This document shows positions 1 through 4,493 of a stretch of DNA of 6,603 bases, piece after piece. The position numbers and the translations under genes are program-made. The number at the start of each line of letters is the position of its first letter. The stretch's first letter is position 1. Source of the DNA: Acidobacteriota bacterium (lineage in GTDB: Bacteria; Acidobacteriota; Thermoanaerobaculia; Multivoradales; JAHEKO01); NCBI GenBank assembly GCA_024638355.1, contig JAHEKO010000219.1, positions 1-6,603 of the forward strand, written 5' to 3'. Below the pieces are notes generated by a model. The model saw nothing but the letters and a program-made list of their open reading frames with translations, was not told where the DNA came from and did not search any database.

Positions 1-72
1 CTCGGCTCGATCCACCGCCTGGCGAATGCGTTCCTGTGCCGAATCGCCGAAAAGCTCTTCCAGCCGACTCAT
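1..72 (-). CDS. Partial N-terminus of a minus-strand gene, possibly a TPM-domain protein
   Basis: Reading leftward from an ATG at 72-70 gives 24 codons with no stop before the window edge, so only the amino terminus is visible. It begins MSRLEELFG and continues to QERIRQAVDRAE, an amphipathic, charged helix. In TPM-domain proteins (YgcG/Psb32-like) a similar segment, ending in an R-I-x-x-A-V-x-x-A-E pattern, comes just before the conserved T-S-G-E-I strand, which would lie outside this window. That match is from memory over few residues, so the family name is tentative. No signal peptide is visible. Upstream on the minus strand lies TAGAAT (88-83), a good -10-like hexamer that would leave a very short leader; no convincing -35 accompanies it. 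The gene is divergent from the SRPBCC-like gene. Confidence 0.55.
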   Translation of the reverse strand, partial: MSRLEELFGDSAQERIRQAVDRAE

Positions 73-117
73 CCGTGACTCGATTCTAGGCCGAGGCTCC
101 CGTCCGCTCGTCCGCGG

Positions 118-151
118 CGCGAAAACCTTCGGCGGATCGCGGGTTTTTGCG
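118..151. promoter_or_regulatory. 10-bp imperfect dyad between divergent genes
   Basis: CGCGAAAACC (118-127) pairs with GGTTTTTGCG (142-151) across a 14-nt spacer, with nine Watson-Crick pairs and one G-T wobble. It lies in the middle of the 145-bp spacer between the two divergent starts. It could be a shared operator or a stem-loop in an upstream transcript. No regulator is encoded nearby, so its role is inferred from position and symmetry only. Confidence 0.35.
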
Positions 152-205
152 AAGAGTGCAGGTACTTCGAGCGCGAGATCGAGGTCAAACAAAGGTGGGA
201 GTGAT

Positions 206-210
206 AAGGA
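206..210 (+). promoter_or_regulatory. Ribosome binding site setting the start at 218
   Basis: AAGGA lies 7 nt before the GTG at 218, the usual spacing. This selects the internal GTG over the in-frame ATG at 26. The upstream start would overlap the divergent minus-strand gene and add 64 low-complexity residues rich in S, R and K that look like translated spacer. Confidence 0.6.
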
Positions 211-217
211 TAGGAAA

Positions 218-787
218 GTGCCCGATTCGTCGGATCTCGACCGCCTGCTGCCCGGCTTCGATCTGCGCTCGCTCGTGGCTCTGGCAGTGCCGCGGCCACC
301 CCCCGACGCCTACCGAGCCCTGCGCGCGCTCAGGCTCAGAGAGGTGCCGATCCTGCTTCTCGGTCTGCGCTTGCGGGCGTTGCCCGCGCGGCTGACGCGC
401 CGCCGCGGGCCCGACCTTCCGGGCTTCCTGCCGATCTTCGACGGCTTTCTCCGGAACGGCTTCGTCGAGCTCGCGGACCGCCCCGGCCGGTCCTACTCCA
501 TCGGCGGCATCGCGAAGTTCTGGCGGCTGACGGAGAATCGACCGATCGAAACGCTCACCGGGGCCGAGGACTTCATCGGCTTCGACCGGCCCGGCTACGT
601 CAAGGTCGCGAGCTGCCACCTCGCCCTCGGCGACGGCGCCGGCTGCAGGATCCTCCACGAGATCCGCATGGCCGGGACCAGCCCGGAGGCCACCGCCCGC
701 TTCGCCCGCTACTGGCGCTTCGTCGCCCTACCGAGCCGCATCCTGCGCATCAGCGCGCTCAAGGCGACCCGGAGAAATCTAGCCTGA
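218..787 (+). CDS. SRPBCC-like hypothetical protein (189 aa)
   Basis: The protein starts at GTG 218 behind a good Shine-Dalgarno. It has no signal peptide or clear membrane helix and is probably cytoplasmic. The layout resembles the SRPBCC (START/Bet v1-like) fold. An opening strand with FDLRSLVALAVPRPP (about 14-28) leads into a helix at 29-41. A leucine-rich segment follows at 42-58, then the GFVELAD and RSYSIGGIAKFWR strands (81-103). A strand pair comes next (YVKVASCHLAL, 127-137, and CRILHEIRMAG, 143-153). A long C-terminal helix contains RFARYWRFVALPSRILR (161-177). SRPBCC domains usually bind hydrophobic ligands, but no ligand or pathway can be named here. The carboxyl end overlaps the convergent gene by 29 bp. 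The coding call is firm; the fold is a pattern-based inference. Confidence 0.8.
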   Translation: MPDSSDLDRLLPGFDLRSLVALAVPRPPPDAYRALRALRLREVPILLLGLRLRALPARLTRRRGPDLPGFLPIFDGFLRNGFVELADRPGRSYSIGGIAKFWRLTENRPIETLTGAEDFIGFDRPGYVKVASCHLALGDGAGCRILHEIRMAGTSPEATARFARYWRFVALPSRILRISALKATRRNLA

Positions 788-1481
788 CCTTCTCACCAAG
801 AGGCGGCCGCGTCAGGTAGGGCTCCAGGGCCGCTTCGAGCTCCGCCGCCGAGAACGACGCGTCGAGCACCCGGTTCCTGCCCTCGTACTCGACGCGCAGG
901 AACACCGTGCTCCCCGATTGATAGAGGGCGAAGATCGGCGACGCCAACGGCTCGCCCGGGGGCTCGAGCCAGAGCACCAGATCGTAGCCCTCGGTCCAGA
1001 CGTTGTAGCGGAGCTGCTGCCAGAGGATGCGCAGCGGGTTCCGGGTCGGCGTCGCGCGCGTCTCGATCCAGCGAGCGGCGAGAACCGCCCCCCGAGCGTC
1101 GGTCTCCAGGTCGGCGAGGCGCCCGACCGAGACCCGCGCCCGGGCCAGCCCGGTGCCCGCTCCCAACTCCACCGCGCCCGTCACGTTCCAGGCCGCTGCG
1201 CCGGCGAGAAGCGCGACCAGAACGACGGCGAGACGCAGAGCCACCGCCCGCCACCAGCGCCCCCGGAAGACCGCCATGGCCTCCCCCAGCGACCGATTCG
1301 TGAGCGACTTCGCCAGCCCGTAGTGGCGGCGACAGAACCACTCCGCGCCCACCGGATGGCCCACCGGACCGCGGTCGGACATCGGCCGGTAGTCGGCGAA
1401 GCGCAGGAGACCGCCGCCGCCCCAGAACGATCGCGAAGGATCGAAGCGCTTGCGGCAGACCGCGCAGATCGGGGGCCTCAC
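759..1481 (-). CDS. Membrane-anchored protein with N-terminal CxxC/CxxH motif (240 aa)
   Basis: I do not recognise a named family. The GTG start at 1481 is the only plausible one: the frame is closed by a stop at 1523-1521 and no other usual start codon lies between. The N-terminus carries C6-x2-C9 and, after a glycine-rich stretch, C50-x2-H53, a plausible zinc site or degenerate zinc ribbon. A basic segment (R73-R83) leads into one hydrophobic helix at about residues 79-101. The rest (about 102-240) reads as alternating strands and helices, including RNPLRILWQQLRYNVWTE and a DLVLWLEPPG strand, and ends in acidic/basic sequence. The helix has no clear signal-peptidase site. By the positive-inside rule the Cys/His part would be cytoplasmic and the C-terminal domain outside the membrane. 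It converges on the SRPBCC-like gene and is divergent from the metallophosphoesterase gene. Confidence 0.82.
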   Translation of the reverse strand: MRPPICAVCRKRFDPSRSFWGGGGLLRFADYRPMSDRGPVGHPVGAEWFCRRHYGLAKSLTNRSLGEAMAVFRGRWWRAVALRLAVVLVALLAGAAAWNVTGAVELGAGTGLARARVSVGRLADLETDARGAVLAARWIETRATPTRNPLRILWQQLRYNVWTEGYDLVLWLEPPGEPLASPIFALYQSGSTVFLRVEYEGRNRVLDASFSAAELEAALEPYLTRPPLGEKVRLDFSGSP

Positions 1482-1529
1482 GGGTGGGCTCGCATGGGTG
1501 GCGTTGGGTCCGGACGGGAGCTACGGTCT

Positions 1530-1549
1530 AGCGATCCGGCTCGATCGCT
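1530..1549. promoter_or_regulatory. Perfect 7-bp dyad in divergent spacer, candidate operator
   Basis: AGCGATC (1530-1536) and GATCGCT (1543-1549) form a perfect inverted repeat with a 6-nt spacer. The GATC cores lie 10 bp apart, about one helical turn. An 8-bp palindrome CCGATCGG follows at 1557-1564. The site lies in the 162-bp spacer between the starts at 1481 (minus) and 1644 (plus), where an operator acting on either gene would be expected. CG- and GATC-rich symmetry can arise by chance in GC-rich DNA, so confidence is low. Confidence 0.3.
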
Positions 1550-1643
1550 CCGGCCGCCGATCGGAGGGACCGCGTCCGAGGCACCGGCTCTCATGGTAGC
1601 CGCATCCGAGCTCCGCACCGATCGCAACGGCTAGGATCCGGGC

Positions 1644-2681
1644 GTGCGCCGCGTTCGCGTCCTCCTGGTCGCCGACACCCACCTGGGCTTCGATCTGCCG
1701 CTGCGCCCGAGGGTCGAGCGGCGGCGGCGCGGACCCGACTTCTTCACCAACTTCGAGTGTGCGCTCGCGCCCGCCCTCGCGGGCGAGGTCGACCTCGTCG
1801 TCCACGGCGGCGATCTCCTCTATCGCAGCAAGGTGCGGCGCGAGCTCGTCTACCGGGCGTTCGAGCCGCTCATTCGGGTCGCCGCCGCCGGCGTACCCGT
1901 CGTCGTCGTGCCGGGCAACCACGAGCGCTCGGCCATCCCCTACCCGCTGCTCGCGGCTCATCCGGGCATTGACATCCTCGACCGGCCGCGCACGCTCCTG
2001 CTCTCGGTCGGCGCCGAGCGCGTGGCGATCGCCGGCTTTCCCTTCCAGCGCGACAACGTCCGGGATCGCTTTCGGCGGCTTCTGGACGACACCGGCTGGC
2101 GCGACGCACCGGCCGCCGTGCGCCTTCTGTGCCTCCATCAGACCGTCGAGGGCGCGCGCGTCGGACCGGTCGGCTACACCTTCCGCTCCGGAGCCGACGT
2201 CATCCGCGCTCGCGACATCCCCGCCGGCTTCGCCGCCGTCCTCGCCGGACACATCCATCGCCACCAGGTCCTGACCACGGATCTCGAAGGACGGTCGCAT
2301 GCCGCCCCGGTGCTCTACCCCGGATCCGTCGAGCGCACCAGCGCCGCCGAGCGCAACGAGGCGAAGGGATACCTACGGCTCGATCTCCGCGGGAACGAGA
2401 ACGGCGGCACCCTCGAGCGCTGGCGCTTCGAAGAGCTCCCGACCCGCCCCATGATCGACCTCGAGATCCGAGCCGACGGGCTCGGGCCGGAGCGGCTCGC
2501 GACGCGGATCCGACAGGCCCTGCGGAAAGTCGACCCCGACGCGGTCGTAAGGCTCGCGGTCAGCGGCAGGGTCGAATCAACGGCGGCGGAGGTTCTGCGT
2601 GCGGAGAGCCTGCGAGCGATCTCCCCCAAGACGATCACGTTGAGCCTACGGCGGGCTAGGGGGACGAGTCGAAGCGGGTGA
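1644..2681 (+). CDS. Mre11/SbcD-type metallophosphoesterase, putative DNA repair nuclease
   Basis: This is a calcineurin-like phosphoesterase of the Mre11/SbcD group, whose members are Mn-dependent nucleases processing DNA ends in the cytoplasm. All five metal-site motifs are present: D11-T-H13, G56-D57, G91-N-H93-E, H165 in CLHQ, and G202-H-I-H205. A YPGSVERTS block (225-233), typical of SbcD-like proteins, follows the last motif. Residues from about 265 to 345 form a small C-terminal domain like the capping region of Mre11, ending in a basic tail. At 345 aa it is a little shorter than E. coli SbcD. The GTG start has AGGA 7 nt upstream. No SbcC/Rad50 ATPase gene lies in this window, so it may act with a distant partner or alone. 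The fold is certain; the exact substrate is inferred. Confidence 0.92.
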   Translation: MRRVRVLLVADTHLGFDLPLRPRVERRRRGPDFFTNFECALAPALAGEVDLVVHGGDLLYRSKVRRELVYRAFEPLIRVAAAGVPVVVVPGNHERSAIPYPLLAAHPGIDILDRPRTLLLSVGAERVAIAGFPFQRDNVRDRFRRLLDDTGWRDAPAAVRLLCLHQTVEGARVGPVGYTFRSGADVIRARDIPAGFAAVLAGHIHRHQVLTTDLEGRSHAAPVLYPGSVERTSAAERNEAKGYLRLDLRGNENGGTLERWRFEELPTRPMIDLEIRADGLGPERLATRIRQALRKVDPDAVVRLAVSGRVESTAAEVLRAESLRAISPKTITLSLRRARGTSRSG

Positions 2682-2811
2682 CTTGCTGAGTCCACTGATG
2701 CAAGCGATCGACAAGAGACGTTTCCCTCGGTCAGGAGAAGCGCCTTGCTTGGTACTTCCCTCACAAACGAACTCTCTCGCCGGCAGAGTCTGGCGAAGAA
2801 AAGGCTCGAAG

Positions 2812-2819
2812 GGAGGTGA
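2812..2819 (+). promoter_or_regulatory. Full-match Shine-Dalgarno for the 19-codon ORF
   Basis: GGAGGTGA is complementary over all eight bases to the usual 16S 3' end. It lies 6 nt before the ATG at 2826. Other starts in this window have at most four to five matching bases, so this is the strongest translation signal here and the main support for the short ORF. Confidence 0.6.
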
Positions 2820-2825
2820 GACTCG

Positions 2826-2885
2826 ATGAAGGTACGGACGACACTGCACGCAGGAGAGCCGGGACACATCAGCACCGGCGGCTAG
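2826..2885 (+). CDS. Short peptide ORF, 19 aa, upstream of the TPR gene
   Basis: The ORF encodes MKVRTTLHAGEPGHISTGG and ends at TAG. It is too short for homology to decide, but three signals support translation: the full-match Shine-Dalgarno at ideal spacing, an ATG start, and a strong hairpin beginning 11 nt after the stop. The peptide is basic at the start and Gly/Ser/Thr-rich at the end, with no export signal and no cysteine. From memory, unannotated short peptides beginning MKVKT or MKVRT and followed by AG occur in Acidobacteriota and other large-genome bacteria; I cannot verify a link. It could be a signalling peptide, a modified-peptide precursor or a leader peptide that tunes downstream expression. 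The function is unknown. Confidence 0.5.
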   Translation: MKVRTTLHAGEPGHISTGG

Positions 2886-2896
2886 AAGCTCAATCG

Positions 2897-2920
2897 CCGG
2901 TCCGGCTTGAGCCGGGCCGG
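2897..2920 (+). terminator. Strong GC hairpin after the short ORF
   Basis: CCGGTCCGGC (2897-2906) pairs with GCCGGGCCGG (2911-2920) around a TTGA loop: 10 bp, nine G-C pairs and one T-G wobble. No T-run follows, so it is not a textbook intrinsic terminator. It could still end or slow the short-ORF transcript, protect its 3' end, or control read-through into the TPR gene, whose promoter-like -35 begins 5 nt downstream. Confidence 0.45.
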
Positions 2921-2924
2921 CCGC

Positions 2925-2954
2925 TTGACCTTCGTCTGGAAGAACGTGTACAGT
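2925..2954 (+). promoter_or_regulatory. Candidate sigma70-type promoter for the TPR gene
   Basis: TTGACC (2925-2930) matches the -35 consensus at five of six positions. After an 18-nt spacer, TACAGT (2949-2954) matches the -10 at four of six. Transcription would begin near 2961 and give a leader of about 25 nt before the ATG at 2986. It is the best promoter-like pair I found in the window, but it has not been tested against chance. Confidence 0.4.
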
Positions 2955-2957
2955 CCA

Positions 2958-2974
2958 GCCAGCATCAAGCTGGC
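2958..2974 (+). promoter_or_regulatory. Leader hairpin or operator before the TPR start
   Basis: GCCAGC (2958-2963) and GCTGGC (2969-2974) are perfect complements around a 5-nt ATCAA loop, ending 11 nt before the ATG at 2986. The predicted transcription start falls inside the 5' arm, so it may act as a DNA operator rather than an RNA stem. The only ribosome-binding-like bases for the TPR gene (GGCGGA, 2972-2977) lie partly in the 3' arm, so a stem would mask them. Confidence 0.35.
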
Positions 2975-2985
2975 GGATTTCAGAA

Positions 2986-4236
2986 ATGCGAACGCTCACT
3001 CGTGAGCTCAGGAAGCGCCTTGCGGCCACTGACCTCTCGGCTCTCCGAGACGACCTGAAAGGGTTTTCGGAAGGCGCCTACGACGACGTATTCGCTCGCG
3101 TTGCGGCGCGTGCTCGACAGCTCGAAACACACGTGGACCACGCACGGAGCGTGATTCAGAGTCGCTACCAGGAAGTGCTTGATCTCCCCGAGGGTCGCCA
3201 GGAGATGCTCCTTGGAAACAGCACACCGACGTTTCTTGTCGTGCTGGCGAGACATCTCATGGAGCGGAGCTTCGAGGCCCGGTTCGGGGACACAGAGCGG
3301 GCGCTGGCGCTAGCGGAGCTGGCGGTTCGCGTGGCGCACCTCGCAGCTTCAACCGACTACCTATCAGCCGAAAGTCGAGCCGACCTCCTGGCTGAGGTGT
3401 ACGGCCGCCTCGCCAACGCCAGGCGCGTTCGATCCGACATCGTGGGCGCGAAAGAAGCGCTACAGCAGGCTCTTGAGCTCTGCGCCGAAGGAACAGGGGA
3501 CCGAGCAATTCGCGCCGATCTGCTGAGCTGCCGAAGCTACATCGCGCACGAATCCGGTTACGGCAAGCAGGCGATCGAGTTCGTCGAGCAAGAGATCAAG
3601 CTCCGAAGACTACTCGGCGACGATGGGCAGCTCGGCCGTGCCCTCATCGAGCGCGGCTGGCTTGCTTGCTGGGTGGGTCGTCTCACGGACGCTTGCCGCT
3701 ACCATCGCGAGGGAATGGAGCTCACCGACGACCCGCGGCTGGTCACGGTGGGACTCCTCTCCCTCGCCCTCCGCCTGGTCCGCGACGGCGAAGGGCTCAT
3801 GGCGTGGCGCGCGCTCTCCTCTGCCTACCTGCCGTTGGAGCTCGCGGGCGACCGCCGCCTCCGGACCGAGCATCGTTGGGTGAGGGGCCTGGCTCTTCAC
3901 ACCCTGGGCGAGGTCGCCGAAGCGGTGGGCGAGCTCGAGACGGTTCGGGAGACGCTGCGCGAGGAAGGCTCGAGGATGGGCGAGGCGTTCGTCTCGCTGG
4001 ACCTGGCCTGCATCGAGATCGGCCGGGGCGCCTTTTCGGTAGCGACGAGCCACGCGAATCATGCCGGCGAGATCTTCCGCGAGCGGAAGGTCGATCGGCC
4101 CATGCTGACGGCCCTTACGGTCCTCTCCGACGCCATTCGGAAGCAGCACGCGACGGAGCAACTGGCGCTTGACGTCGCCCACTTCCTCCGGCGCTACCAG
4201 TTCGACAAGTCGCTGCGCTTCAACCCGGAGCCATAG
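2986..4236 (+). CDS. All-helical TPR-like repeat protein (416 aa)
   Basis: The protein is built almost wholly of helix pairs and has no signal peptide or membrane helix, so it is probably a cytoplasmic scaffold or receptor. TPR-like pairs are clearest at about 133-166 (RANARRV-type turn, then GAKEALQQALELC), 178-211, 217-245 and 296-328. The usual A/G/Y-spaced small residues are present but degenerate. The first 65 residues are a separate charged helical segment with no recognisable helix-turn-helix. The carboxyl end, VAHFLRRYQFDKSLRF, resembles a closing motif I recall from large TPR paralog families of Acidobacteriota; that is memory, not a search. No catalytic motif is seen. The ATG at 2986 has only a weak ribosome site. 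The gene is coupled to the 64-aa gene by a TAGTG overlap. Its first half is lower in GC than its second. Confidence 0.85.
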   Translation: MRTLTRELRKRLAATDLSALRDDLKGFSEGAYDDVFARVAARARQLETHVDHARSVIQSRYQEVLDLPEGRQEMLLGNSTPTFLVVLARHLMERSFEARFGDTERALALAELAVRVAHLAASTDYLSAESRADLLAEVYGRLANARRVRSDIVGAKEALQQALELCAEGTGDRAIRADLLSCRSYIAHESGYGKQAIEFVEQEIKLRRLLGDDGQLGRALIERGWLACWVGRLTDACRYHREGMELTDDPRLVTVGLLSLALRLVRDGEGLMAWRALSSAYLPLELAGDRRLRTEHRWVRGLALHTLGEVAEAVGELETVRETLREEGSRMGEAFVSLDLACIEIGRGAFSVATSHANHAGEIFRERKVDRPMLTALTVLSDAIRKQHATEQLALDVAHFLRRYQFDKSLRFNPEP

Positions 4237-4430
4237 TGGATCGCAAGCGAGGTCGGGAGCCGGGAGAGCGGGAGGTCACTTCGCAGCCTGGCGACGAACG
4301 GGCCGCCAAGCGCATCGCGGAGGCGGAGAGCCGGGGCGAGCCGGTGGCCTCGACTGTGCGGCGGGAGGCCTTCGAGGTCCTCGACGAGGTCCTGAAGAAG
4401 GTCGAGAGCGGCGAGCTTCGGGACGAGTGA
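4236..4430 (+). CDS. Small charged protein coupled to the TPR gene (64 aa)
   Basis: The GTG start shares its first base with the last base of the TPR-gene stop (TAGTG), a typical translational-coupling arrangement; this is the main reason to accept the ORF. The protein is very hydrophilic. Residues 1-35 are rich in Arg, Glu and Gly and look disordered. From about residue 38 (VASTVRREAFEVLDEVLKKV) a single amphipathic helix is predicted, ending in an acidic tail. No cysteine, membrane segment or known motif is present. It may be a partner that docks on the TPR protein, but that rests on gene order only. It could also be a chance ORF. Confidence 0.55.
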   Translation: MDRKRGREPGEREVTSQPGDERAAKRIAEAESRGEPVASTVRREAFEVLDEVLKKVESGELRDE

Positions 4431-4449
4431 TCCAGCCGCCCTCGAGCTG

Positions 4450-4493
4450 CTGATCAGAGGTCGCCGCGTCCGGCCCGGCGCGCCTCAGATCAG
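4450..4493. terminator. Long imperfect hairpin between convergent genes
   Basis: CTGATCAGAGG (4450-4460) pairs with CCTCAGATCAG (4483-4493) with one A-A mismatch. An inner stem CGCCG/CGGCG (4462-4466 and 4476-4480) extends it. The structure begins 20 nt after the 64-aa gene stop and overlaps the last codons of the minus-strand protease gene. Being symmetric, it could act in both directions as a terminator or 3'-end stabiliser. It lacks T-runs, so intrinsic termination is uncertain. Confidence 0.4.

Larger units (their letters stand above)
2682..2985. other. 304-bp inter-gene region with a short ORF and two hairpins
   Basis: The stretch between the metallophosphoesterase stop and the TPR-protein start has no long ORF with convincing coding character. 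It is less GC-rich than its flanks: 68 of 120 bases are G or C over 2701-2820, against 46 of 60 over 1981-2040. Its second half holds a perfect ribosome binding site, a 19-codon ORF, a GC hairpin, a promoter-like pair and a leader hairpin, listed separately. In the first half (2682-2811) I see only overlapping short frames and no terminator. Confidence 0.6.

Noticed and set aside
160..188. Minus-strand TTGACC (188-183) as a -35 for the left-edge gene
   Set aside because: No acceptable -10 lies 16-18 nt downstream; the nearest, TACCTG, needs a 19-nt spacer and is far from the ATG.
26..217. In-frame N-terminal extension of the SRPBCC-like gene to ATG 26
   Set aside because: It would overlap the divergent left-edge gene and cover the spacer dyad. 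The added residues are low-complexity, and the GTG at 218 has a proper ribosome site.
918..1634. Plus-strand 238-codon open frame opposite the CxxC/CxxH gene
   Set aside because: Arg/Pro-rich with no motif, and it covers the divergent spacer; the minus-strand frame has a membrane helix and ordered Cys/His motif.
2646..3029. Minus-strand 127-codon open frame across the inter-gene region
   Set aside because: No ribosome site or domain, and it runs through the plus-strand short ORF, hairpins and the TPR start; the plus-strand signals are stronger.
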